Source of the DNA: a virus
DNA length: 64,000 bases
Direction: 5' to 3' (one strand)
Virus record (IMG/VR): IMGVR_UViG_3300046524_000301
Span: 1 to 64,000 of that record
Position 1 is the stretch's first letter. Each line of letters opens with the position of its first letter. The position numbers were made by a program, and so were the translations under genes. The notes under the pieces were generated by a model. That model ran no database searches, was not told the origin of the DNA, and worked only from the letters and a program-made list of their open reading frames with translations. Below, one piece after another: positions 42,450-50,351 of the stretch.

Positions 42450-42716
42450 TTAACCGACGATTGTCAAATCACCCTTTTTCTTGCCGACCGCCGTACTGAT
42501 ACACACGGTTTCCATCAGATCCAAGTGAAGCTCTGCCGAGATGGGGATGAACTCCGCACGGCCAGCGAGAATGGTTACTCCCTTCCATTTAGTTTCGGTA
42601 AGCTGCTTTGCTCTTGCTTCAACAGCTTCCTTGGTTAAAGAGTACAAATAACCATCCGGTCTCGGACCCCAGCCATGCTCAACTTCGGTCATTTCAATAC
42701 GCCATGCACCGTTCAT
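42450..42716 (-). CDS. Hypothetical protein, distant paralogue of 42083-42424
   Basis: 88 aa. Shares the x-I/E-E...GW...DG-Y/V-YS layout with its neighbour. First gene of a minus unit from the promoter at 42759-42767; divergent from beta'-C. Confidence 0.7.
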   Translation of the reverse strand: MNGAWRIEMTEVEHGWGPRPDGYLYSLTKEAVEARAKQLTETKWKGVTILAGRAEFIPISAELHLDLMETVCISTAVGKKKGDLTIVG

Positions 42717-42758
42717 GATGCCTCCCTAAAATGAGGTGGATATTATTTCCGTACTGTA

Positions 42759-42767
42759 CTTATACCA
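42759..42767 (-). promoter_or_regulatory. Extended -10 promoter TGGTATAAG
   Basis: Minus-strand AATGGTATAAG, 43 bp before 42716; back to back with the plus-strand TAAAAT at 42778-42783. Confidence 0.65.
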
Positions 42768-42777
42768 TTAAAGTCGC

Positions 42778-42783
42778 TAAAAT
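42778..42783 (+). promoter_or_regulatory. TAAAATA-class promoter of beta'-C
   Basis: GCTAAAATAGG with no convincing -35 (TGTACT at 42755-42760). Transcription from here would start near 42790, inside the hairpin at 42785-42804. Confidence 0.45.
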
Positions 42784-42784
42784 A

Positions 42785-42804
42785 GGAGGTGATTTTTAAC
42801 CTCC
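42785..42804 (+). promoter_or_regulatory. Perfect ribosome-binding site locked in a hairpin
   Basis: GGAGGTGAT matches the 16S rRNA tail over nine bases, but GGAGGT pairs with ACCTCC (6 bp, 8-nt loop) and lies about 21 nt from the beta'-C ATG. It may gate translation of beta'-C. Confidence 0.5.
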
Positions 42805-42810
42805 GAAAAC

Positions 42811-44637
42811 ATGACTGAACAATATACAACGCCTGGAGCTATCAAGCTCAAATCCGAACTTCCAACTCAGGAAGCGCGGGACAATTTTGATCTGTATCGC
42901 CCTTTAGATAAAAAAGGTATTTCGGATCTGGTCAACGTCCTGCTTAAACATGGCGGTCCTAATTCTCACGAATCCATAAATGATCTCGGTAAAAAGTTCT
43001 TCAACAAGGCTACTGAGATTGGCGCAACCACGCCCTTAACTGACTACATCAACGAATCTGACGAACGCCAAGCAATCATCGATGAATTCCAGACAAAGGT
43101 TAATCAGATTTTCTCTAGGAAGCTGGCTAAAAAAGAAGAAAACGAAGCTCTTGGTAACCTAACTGGAGAGTACAATGGGAAGATTGAAAAACAAAATATA
43201 GATCACCTTATGTCACGAGGCTCTACCGCAGCAAAGATGGCTAAGACGGGTGCTCGTGGTAATCCTACTCAGCTTGCAACTGGTACTTCAACGCCTCTTA
43301 TGTCGATTAACTTGAAGGGCGAACTAGTACCGTTCGTTATTAAGCATTCTTTTGCCCAAGGTATGACTCCAGCTGAACTGATAGCGATGTCGTACATGGG
43401 ACGTGGATCTACGGTTCTGTCTCAACTATCAACGGCTCTACCGGGCGCTCTATTTAAAGAGCTGTCCCCAACTGTATTCCACGAAGTTATCACTATTGAT
43501 GATTGCGGAACCACCAATGGCATTCTTCTTCCGATATCTGACAAAAAAGGTGCTATCGGTAGATACGAAGCGGGCACTAACACGCTTATCGACGAAGCTT
43601 ACTACAAAGAAAAGGTTGCCTCTGGAGCCAAGAGCATAAAGGTTCGTAGTGTCCTTACCTGCGAAGCTCATCAAGGCGTTTGCAAGAAATGCTACGGTCT
43701 TATGGGGAATGGAAAACCTGCTGAAATTGGCGAAAACGTCGGCGTTATCGCAGCACAATCTGTGTCAGAAGTTCTTACGCAGTCTATGCTTGCAACTAAG
43801 CACAAAGCATCGGTAGGCGCTCGTAAAGGCAATTCGTATGAACAGGCTTCTAATCTTCTACGCAATCCGGCTGAAAACTTCAAGGACGAAGCTACTATTT
43901 CGGGTATTAACGGAACTGTCTCTTTAATCAAGCAAACTCCTCTTGGTGACCATCAGGTATTTGTTAATGAACAGTCCCATTTCGTTCCGCGCATCCAAAA
44001 CCTAAAAGTTTCAGTAGGTGATAAGGTTCTGAAAGGCGATTCGCTTTCTACTGGCGTTGTTAATCCCCGTAAACTCGTAGGTCTTAAAGGCCTTGGGGCA
44101 GGAAGACTTTATATGAGTCATGAACTTCGTGGTATTTACGGTTCAGATCTAGATCCTCGTCACTTCGAAATGATCGCAAAGAATCTGGTCAAGCACGTTG
44201 AAGTCGTAGATCCAGGTGAAACTGGCTTCCTACCCGGTCAAAAGATTGATGTAAACACGGTTCGTAAATACTTCTCTGATACACATGGTGACGTGCCTCT
44301 CGAAAACGCAGAAGGTAAGCTTCTGGCCAAAGGCGTGCATGAGCTTACAGCAGGTACGCTGCTTGACGGTAACCACATCCAGGAATTGCGTGAACGTGGT
44401 GTCACAAAGGTTCCAGTAGCATCGACCGGACTGAAAGTAATCCCTATCGTTCCTGGTCTTAAGACGGCTAAGTTGCTTGATGATAACTGGGTTTCGAAAC
44501 TGTCGTTCTCTGGTCTTAAGAATACGCTTCGTGAAAGCGCTGCAGTTGGTGCAGAATCAGATCTTCATAGCACTGAGCCTATTACCCCGTACATTATCGG
44601 TAATGAATTTGGCGAAGGTGAAGGAGGACAGTACTAA
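42811..44637 (+). CDS. RNA polymerase beta' subunit, C-terminal half (split RpoC)
   Basis: 608 aa, starting in register with RpoC about 580 (YRPLDKKGISDLV). Then SRGSTAAKMAKTGARGN (F-loop), the bridge-helix region MSYMGRGSTVLSQLS, zinc cysteine C232 (DDCGTTNG) and C284-x6-C291-x2-C294 with the same spacing as E. coli C888/C895/C898, and VGVIAAQSVSEVLTQSML, the trigger-loop base. Ends with LRESAAVGAESDL ... TPYIIG, as RpoC does. With 34125-35288 it restores beta' except its first 165 residues. Overlaps the next gene by 1 bp. Confidence 0.95.
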   Translation: MTEQYTTPGAIKLKSELPTQEARDNFDLYRPLDKKGISDLVNVLLKHGGPNSHESINDLGKKFFNKATEIGATTPLTDYINESDERQAIIDEFQTKVNQIFSRKLAKKEENEALGNLTGEYNGKIEKQNIDHLMSRGSTAAKMAKTGARGNPTQLATGTSTPLMSINLKGELVPFVIKHSFAQGMTPAELIAMSYMGRGSTVLSQLSTALPGALFKELSPTVFHEVITIDDCGTTNGILLPISDKKGAIGRYEAGTNTLIDEAYYKEKVASGAKSIKVRSVLTCEAHQGVCKKCYGLMGNGKPAEIGENVGVIAAQSVSEVLTQSMLATKHKASVGARKGNSYEQASNLLRNPAENFKDEATISGINGTVSLIKQTPLGDHQVFVNEQSHFVPRIQNLKVSVGDKVLKGDSLSTGVVNPRKLVGLKGLGAGRLYMSHELRGIYGSDLDPRHFEMIAKNLVKHVEVVDPGETGFLPGQKIDVNTVRKYFSDTHGDVPLENAEGKLLAKGVHELTAGTLLDGNHIQELRERGVTKVPVASTGLKVIPIVPGLKTAKLLDDNWVSKLSFSGLKNTLRESAAVGAESDLHSTEPITPYIIGNEFGEGEGGQY

Positions 44638-45419
44638 TGGCAAGTGGTGCAGTTACAGGTCCAGTAGTAGACAACTCTATTAAGCAGATTTGCTCTACTA
44701 CGATATCTCAACTCCTTAGCCAATATTTTGCGAACACTCTGGGAAAAGAGACCGATATCGTTAAACTGGTATTGGCTCAAATCCAATACGAAAGTCACTT
44801 CAACGTTAATGCTCAAGGTCCAGCCTTGAGTGTTATCAATTCGTCAGGTGCTAGAGACTATATGAACTCTAGCGCAGTTCAAACTATTATCGGTAGAGGT
44901 ATCAACCAACAATCTGTCAATGTTGATCAAGGTCTCAGAGCATGGGGTCTTCTTCAAACGATGGGTTGGAACCAGGTTAAAGGCGCATCTCAGAAAACTG
45001 GTAAGTGCCTTATTGAAACAGCAAGGCCTGATCTTGTATCCGTGCTGTGTGTGAATCCAGGCGAAAGCCTTTCTGTAAAGTTCAACGGCTCAGCTACAGT
45101 TTCAAACCAGATCCTCGCAGGGCTGGTTGTTCTGGAATCCAAATATAAAGCGGTGAAACAATCAGGAAATCAATTCAGTATCGGGCAGTTCACGTATAAT
45201 AGTCGCATGGAAGCAACATTTCAGGCGTATATTGGACTTGCTACTACAGATAGAGGTAATGGGAGTTTGACATCTACCTATGTCGCCAGTATTTATTATG
45301 GAGATGCCTTTAATAAGGCTAATGGATCAGGTGGCGTTGTGGTATCAAATCCGGGATCAACAAGTACAGGTGCTATTACAATAGCTTCTGGCGACAATCA
45401 GCATCCGCCTGGGTGCTAA
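44637..45419 (+). CDS. Putative virion-associated transglycosylase-like protein
   Basis: 260 aa. AQIQYESHFNVNAQGP near residue 50 and AWGLLQTMGW near 105 recall the catalytic Glu and GLMQ motifs of SLT domains; ILAGLVVLESKY follows. No signal peptide, so it may be carried in the particle. Ends in a Gly/Ser/Thr-rich tail. Starts on the stop codon of beta'-C (TAATG). Alternative: an unrelated structural protein. Confidence 0.6.
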   Translation: MASGAVTGPVVDNSIKQICSTTISQLLSQYFANTLGKETDIVKLVLAQIQYESHFNVNAQGPALSVINSSGARDYMNSSAVQTIIGRGINQQSVNVDQGLRAWGLLQTMGWNQVKGASQKTGKCLIETARPDLVSVLCVNPGESLSVKFNGSATVSNQILAGLVVLESKYKAVKQSGNQFSIGQFTYNSRMEATFQAYIGLATTDRGNGSLTSTYVASIYYGDAFNKANGSGGVVVSNPGSTSTGAITIASGDNQHPPGC

Positions 45420-45451
45420 AATCAGCGTAGACTAAATATGGCTTATTCTGC

Positions 45452-45457
45452 TAAAAT
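45452..45457 (+). promoter_or_regulatory. TAAAATA-class promoter
   Basis: GCTAAAATACG, with TAGACT (45428-45433) 18 bp upstream as a weak -35; 40 bp before the 45497 ATG. Confidence 0.5.
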
Positions 45458-45496
45458 ACGTGCATAATTAAGCTCAATTTCAAAGGACTGTTATAA

Positions 45497-47452
45497 ATGG
45501 ATTTCTCCGACATCGCTCTTGCAAAACTGCTTCAAACCGTTCCGGAGCTAGGAAATTACATTATCACGTTTAAGGACGTTTCTGAAGAACTCCAAGATGA
45601 CACTGGCATTCAGGTCGGCGTTTTCGTACTGAGAGTCGGTACTGAAATCTTCTTCATCCCTGTCGTTTCAAAGAACGATAACGTATACCCTATCGACTCT
45701 ATCTTCTTTGACTCGGAAAAGCGGTTTTTCCCGCTGACAAAGAAAACGGTCATGCTCGTCACTTCGTCGAGCCAAATGGACCAAGGTAAGCCTACTGACA
45801 TTCCTAAGACTGTCGTTGGTAATCCTAGCGTTGCGGACATGATTAATCCGCCGCGTACAGGCAAGCATGTTTACGCCAGCTCAAGTCGTCTTACTGAGTT
45901 CATGGCCGCATTGCCTGACTATCTTAAACAAGCAACAATGGAGAAAATCGCTGCCGAAAAATCGGTATATGATTCCCTTGATGAAATGTATGGACTCAAG
46001 GCCATTTTCGACGTACTTAAAAACCGTCCGCAAAGCTTGGCCGCTGTTACTAATGCTGTACCTATTTCAGTTGTTACGGATGCAAATCCGGCAATGACCC
46101 AAGATCAGATCTCCTCAATCCTGAACGACGGTTATCACGTATCGGGCGAACAGCCTTATGCGCGTGTTGCCGTTGCAGTGCAAAATTTCAATACTTCAGG
46201 TACGTTCCGTAACGTTACAAATCTTGATGGAGATAGAGATTTTGAAATTATGCTTTCTAATGGTACGTCTCGTGAAGCATACATTCCTAAAATGTATACT
46301 CTGGGCTCTCGCCCAAGAGGTGTGAGTGGGGATTACGACGCACCCCGTTCGACTCTGGCATTGTTTACAACTGGTGATTATGCTCTGGACGAAGGTTTTA
46401 TCGCAGTAGGTGAAACTCTTGATCGTAGAACTGTTCTTAAAACAATGTTTGATTACAATCCGCCCCTTATGTTGAAAGACGTTGAGAGCGGTGATACAAT
46501 TGTCATCGTGCTAAATTCAGGTGAATTCCTTGGTCCGATTTCGGTAAGCCGAGTATCTCTGAGCAGCTACGGTGTAGAAGTAAAGGGTTCATCATATGAT
46601 TCTGGATATGGGGCATTGACTCTATTCGGGTATCGTAATGTTCCAGGCAATATCAATGTTTGTGGCACGTACGAGCGTAAGGAAATCTATATTCCTTTCA
46701 ACTCAATCGTTATCAAGCTTAAGAAGAATCTGAGTTCCGAACTGGAAGTCAACGTTAATGCTGCAAGTCGTAAGCGTCATATCCATGACATTCAATGGCT
46801 CGGCGATGAAATGAACATCGGTTACGATGGTGTTGAATTCGCTATTAACGGCAAGACTGCTGGCGCTGAAGCCAATGTTATGAAACGTCTGGTTGTTGAT
46901 GAAGGAATCGATCCTGAAGTGGCATCGAGCTTTGTCAAGCAGGCTAAAGAAATCAAGTTCGTTAAGGTTTACATGACTAAACGTGCTGGATTTACGAATG
47001 CCCAAGACGACGGTAACATGCCTCAGTATGGCGACGAAGACCAAACTGGTATTGATCCTGATGAAGTTACGATGAACGGGGCTTATCAGCCTAACGGTCA
47101 GTTTATTCCTAACGTTCAGAATGCACTTGCTACTAACGACGCTCAGGTAACGGAAGCAACCATTATTTCGGAACTGCTTCAAGCTCCTGACATGTTCGAG
47201 TTGATCGAAGAATACCTTCCGGAAATCGAACAAGCCATTGACAAGCTGGGCCGTACTCTGTTCATGGCTCGTGTTCACGTTAGTCGTCTTGCAGAAGCAA
47301 ACGACGCAGATCAGGTTTATGCATTCCTTGCAGGTCTGAAGACTGTATATCGTCTGCTAGGTGATAACTACATCAAGCTCAAGGAATATGCTGCTACTGC
47401 GGACTCTATCGACACTGAGGCACCGGGCAAACAAATGGCCGTCAAAGAGTAA
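45497..47452 (+). CDS. Large hypothetical virion-module protein
   Basis: 651 aa. No known motif. Contains MEKIAAEKSVYD near residue 152 and FVKQAKEIKF near 485, both fitting the K-x-A pattern seen in the head proteins. The C-terminal part is acidic and helical. Own promoter, strong SD-like AAAGGAC. Possibly an internal or neck protein. Confidence 0.65.
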   Translation: MDFSDIALAKLLQTVPELGNYIITFKDVSEELQDDTGIQVGVFVLRVGTEIFFIPVVSKNDNVYPIDSIFFDSEKRFFPLTKKTVMLVTSSSQMDQGKPTDIPKTVVGNPSVADMINPPRTGKHVYASSSRLTEFMAALPDYLKQATMEKIAAEKSVYDSLDEMYGLKAIFDVLKNRPQSLAAVTNAVPISVVTDANPAMTQDQISSILNDGYHVSGEQPYARVAVAVQNFNTSGTFRNVTNLDGDRDFEIMLSNGTSREAYIPKMYTLGSRPRGVSGDYDAPRSTLALFTTGDYALDEGFIAVGETLDRRTVLKTMFDYNPPLMLKDVESGDTIVIVLNSGEFLGPISVSRVSLSSYGVEVKGSSYDSGYGALTLFGYRNVPGNINVCGTYERKEIYIPFNSIVIKLKKNLSSELEVNVNAASRKRHIHDIQWLGDEMNIGYDGVEFAINGKTAGAEANVMKRLVVDEGIDPEVASSFVKQAKEIKFVKVYMTKRAGFTNAQDDGNMPQYGDEDQTGIDPDEVTMNGAYQPNGQFIPNVQNALATNDAQVTEATIISELLQAPDMFELIEEYLPEIEQAIDKLGRTLFMARVHVSRLAEANDADQVYAFLAGLKTVYRLLGDNYIKLKEYAATADSIDTEAPGKQMAVKE

Positions 47453-47461
47453 CCATGAGCA

Positions 47462-48187
47462 ATGAGACCAAATCAACGAGAGCTTCATATTCGTAACAAC
47501 GTCAGAAACGTAGACCCCCTTGTAGATATAATTCTCTCGGGGGTTGAAGGGCCTGAGCGTGACGCCTATTTACAGGCGTGTCCTATTAAAGAATCGAAAT
47601 TAAAAAAAGGATACGTAGAAGCTAGTCTTCTATGTACCAACGATTTCGAAGCTATCTCCCACATCCTAGAGCTTCCAGTGGAAGTAATCCGGATGTATTC
47701 TGCTATCTTCTATGACGTCACTGAATGCGATAAGCTTACAAAAATGGAGCTTCTCGACGTTCGTGATAAAAATGAAGCTAATCTGAAACTCTGGGCTCTA
47801 TCGCAAGGCCTGGAGTTTATTGCTTGGAGAATGGGAAAAGCCGTTCAAGTATCTCCTGTCGATGGACTTGTTGATCTTTTCACTACTTGTCTTTATAAAT
47901 CCCGTGAAGCTATGTTCAGCGGAAACGTTGCAGAAGCATCTAAGGAAGCTACAAAATGGGTCAAATTAAGCATGGACATAGCTCGACTGTTGAAGGTATG
48001 GACAACGGACGCAGGCGCTGCTAAGAAGGATCTAGAGATCGCAATCCGCGAAGTTGTACCTGACTTCCAGGGCTTCGATAGCTTGGACAACTTCGATATC
48101 AAAGAGCTTACAGACCTACCAGCACGTGATCTAGGTCAAGACTTAGACGATAGAGAATCAGAACCGCCATCTGAAGAAAATGAATAA
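47462..48187 (+). CDS. Hypothetical protein before the tagged small protein
   Basis: 241 aa, helical, with acidic tail (DDRESEPPSEENE). A nearby ATG at 47456 leads to a 13-codon frame and is rejected. Its stop overlaps the ATG of 48180-48332 (ATGAATAA). Function unknown; head operon. Confidence 0.65.
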   Translation: MRPNQRELHIRNNVRNVDPLVDIILSGVEGPERDAYLQACPIKESKLKKGYVEASLLCTNDFEAISHILELPVEVIRMYSAIFYDVTECDKLTKMELLDVRDKNEANLKLWALSQGLEFIAWRMGKAVQVSPVDGLVDLFTTCLYKSREAMFSGNVAEASKEATKWVKLSMDIARLLKVWTTDAGAAKKDLEIAIREVVPDFQGFDSLDNFDIKELTDLPARDLGQDLDDRESEPPSEENE

Positions 48188-48332
48188 ATACCTAGAAAAA
48201 ATAGCTGCTAGAAAGAAAGGAGGCCAGCTCCAGGTACGGGCTGGTCAGAAGCCCCTTAAGGTTCCGAAGAGTAAGCCTTTCATGAGTCTCAAGACTAAAA
48301 TAGTGAAGACCAGTAAAGGTCGTAAAGGATAA
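48180..48332 (+). CDS. 50-aa basic protein with tag MNKYLEKIA
   Basis: Exact tag MNKYLEKIA followed by a basic stretch (ARKKGGQLQVRAGQKPLK) ending KTSKGRKG. Too short for usual gene calls, but its ATG overlaps the upstream stop. The Lys/Arg-rich remainder could bind DNA, as expected for an internal head peptide. Confidence 0.7.
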   Translation: MNKYLEKIAARKKGGQLQVRAGQKPLKVPKSKPFMSLKTKIVKTSKGRKG

Positions 48333-48336
48333 AAAC

Positions 48337-49437
48337 ATGGCAAATATCAGCCCTGAACAACTCCGAGATATCTCGATCAGCGCGGTCGAAGACTTCTTGA
48401 ATAACAAAGTTCCACTAAGCGTCGGCTTGGCTAAACAAGCGGCAGCTTATGAACTGAATGAAGAACAGGTTAAACGTGCTGTTGAATCAACAAACAACAT
48501 CGCTTATCTGAAAGTACTGCAGTTGAGCGAAGACCGTACGGTAGAGTTCCCGCTTGCAAAGTACGCTGAAGTCATGGCTTCGGCTACGCTTCCTGATAAC
48601 TTCCAGGAAAAAGTGGCAGCAACTATTAGCGTCGAAAATAAAAACATCGAAAAGACAGCTTCTGCATATCAAATGCGTGAACTGGAATTCGGTGAAAAGA
48701 TTACTTACTTCGTAAAAGAAGCTTCCGCTAATAAGGAATCACTTGAACGTCTACAAATCGAAAGCATTACTGTTGTTGATACTCTTGTCAAGACGGCTAA
48801 GGCTATTGGCAAAGATGAGAAGTGGATGGATAAGCTGGCTTGTGTAACTAGTGAACAGGAATTCAAAGAATTGTCGGTCCTTGTTTCAGGCTCAGTTCAG
48901 AAGTATCGTGACCTCGCAGGTGTTGGTCTTTTCAAAGAAGCCCAACTGAAGGACGTTACTAATTTCTCGAATCTATATAAGCAAGCTCGTGAACTTGTTC
49001 GTGAACAACGTGAAAGATCGAGTCTTCAAAAGCAAGCTGCAGAAACGACTCAAGGCATCAAAACCAATTCATTCGTTAACACGATGAATAATGTTAGTGC
49101 CGGTGCAAAAAACGTAGTTAACAAAACTATTGGTGCTCCTGGCTATGCAGCGGGTTACGTAGCTGGTAGAGTTGCAAAGACTCCTATTGAAGCGGGTAAA
49201 GCCGTCGGAAATGCAGCAATCAAAAGTGTTAAAACGAATACCCAAGCTATTATTGGCGCTGGCGAAAAGTCACAGGCGGTTGCAGTTACCAAAGCTGTTG
49301 GCAAGACTTCAGGTTCTGCTCTAAAGGGCGTATGGAAAGCAGCTAACCCAGTTATGGACGCGGCTCTGTATGACCCAGGTACAGATTCACATACCGGAAG
49401 AAGCAATGACGTATGGTCAGCTCTTCAACGTGATTAA
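48337..49437 (+). CDS. Helical head-operon protein rich in KxA motifs
   Basis: 366 aa, Ala/Lys/Glu-rich and helical. Contains many K-x-A sites (LAKQAAAY, VEKTASAY, FVKEASAN, LVKTAKA, LFKEAQ, LYKQAR, LQKQAAE). The C-terminal part is Gly/Ala-rich. Possible scaffold or internal protein processed in the prohead; inference from position and composition. Confidence 0.6.
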   Translation: MANISPEQLRDISISAVEDFLNNKVPLSVGLAKQAAAYELNEEQVKRAVESTNNIAYLKVLQLSEDRTVEFPLAKYAEVMASATLPDNFQEKVAATISVENKNIEKTASAYQMRELEFGEKITYFVKEASANKESLERLQIESITVVDTLVKTAKAIGKDEKWMDKLACVTSEQEFKELSVLVSGSVQKYRDLAGVGLFKEAQLKDVTNFSNLYKQARELVREQRERSSLQKQAAETTQGIKTNSFVNTMNNVSAGAKNVVNKTIGAPGYAAGYVAGRVAKTPIEAGKAVGNAAIKSVKTNTQAIIGAGEKSQAVAVTKAVGKTSGSALKGVWKAANPVMDAALYDPGTDSHTGRSNDVWSALQRD

Positions 49438-49462
49438 TTAAAGTAAACAAAGGACAATTCAA

Positions 49463-50002
49463 ATGTTAGAAAAAGTTAAAGAGCTAGGTCTTGAAAAATT
49501 CGCTGGCAATGAAGATCTCGCCGACCAATTCGTAGCAGGCTTCATCACTCATGTTTTGATGGAAAAAGAAGCACTTCTGGAAAAAGAAGCGGCTAACCCA
49601 CGTTCAGAGCAAGACATCAGCCGTGAATTTACGGACAATATCGCTGGCCAACTTGGTAAGGGTATTGGCGGTATTGTTTCTCATGGTGCAGTTGGTGGTG
49701 CGATGATTGGTTACCGTTTCGTAACTGACCAATTTAGATACCAACGCTTCCTTAAGTCCTTGCAACATGCTATTGCTTCGTCATCATTCCTTCGTGATCA
49801 GAACCCTGCTAAGGTTGAAAAGTATGCCGATACGATTTACAGATTTGCTCCGCTGGTTGCAGTGGATCCGAATCTGCTACAATCGATCCTTACGAACGCA
49901 GTTCAAGGTGACGGTATCGATCTGATGACTATTAAGAGTCTTACGGATCTTGAAGGCCGCTATCGTGACAACGGTTCGGTTAATCCTAAAGCGTTTGTTT
50001 AA
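49463..50002 (+). CDS. Hypothetical head-operon protein
   Basis: 179 aa. MLEKVKELGLEKFAGNE resembles a diverged tag; KEALLEKEAANP gives another K-x-A site. Glycine-rich middle (GIGGIVSHGAVGGAMIG). Function unknown. Confidence 0.6.
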   Translation: MLEKVKELGLEKFAGNEDLADQFVAGFITHVLMEKEALLEKEAANPRSEQDISREFTDNIAGQLGKGIGGIVSHGAVGGAMIGYRFVTDQFRYQRFLKSLQHAIASSSFLRDQNPAKVEKYADTIYRFAPLVAVDPNLLQSILTNAVQGDGIDLMTIKSLTDLEGRYRDNGSVNPKAFV

Positions 50003-50004
50003 CC

Positions 50005-50325
50005 ATGAATAAGTACCTAGAGAAAATTGCCAGTCTAAGTGAGTTCGGAAAGAGCTTCGCTAAAGGCTGGAAGAGAAGTTCAACAACCTCCAAGATTGGT
50101 CTAGGTATGTCTGCTACCGGTCTTGGGCTAGGTGTTGCGAATCTAGCCAATGGTATAGAGAGCAAACATCGAGGAAATCACATGGCGGATGTGGAAAGTA
50201 AATCTTTAGATCAATTGAAAGATATCGCAGAGGCTTTGAAGAAACGACAGAGCGTTAATGTTCACGTTAAGTTGCCCGAACAAGAGAAAGCTGCTGGTAC
50301 CCAAAACAAATACATTCGTATTTAA
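50005..50325 (+). CDS. 106-aa protein with tag MNKYLEKIA
   Basis: Exact tag at residues 1-9, then a basic segment (KGWKRSSTTSK), a Gly/Ala/Leu-rich stretch that may be membrane-active, and a helical end. Two bp after the preceding stop. No family recognised. Confidence 0.7.
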   Translation: MNKYLEKIASLSEFGKSFAKGWKRSSTTSKIGLGMSATGLGLGVANLANGIESKHRGNHMADVESKSLDQLKDIAEALKKRQSVNVHVKLPEQEKAAGTQNKYIRI

Positions 50326-50339
50326 GTAGTAACTGCCTG

Positions 50340-50345
50340 TAAAAT
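50340..50345 (+). promoter_or_regulatory. TAAAATA-class promoter of the protease gene
   Basis: TGTAAAATATAAATATG, only 6 bp before the ATG at 50352; if used, the mRNA would be almost leaderless. Confidence 0.4.
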
Positions 50346-50351
50346 ATAAAT

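Noticed and set aside
34125-44637. Intein or group I intron as the cause of the beta' split
   Set aside because: No intein splicing blocks, no homing endonuclease motif, and each half has its own stop or start; the interval is full of ordinary genes.
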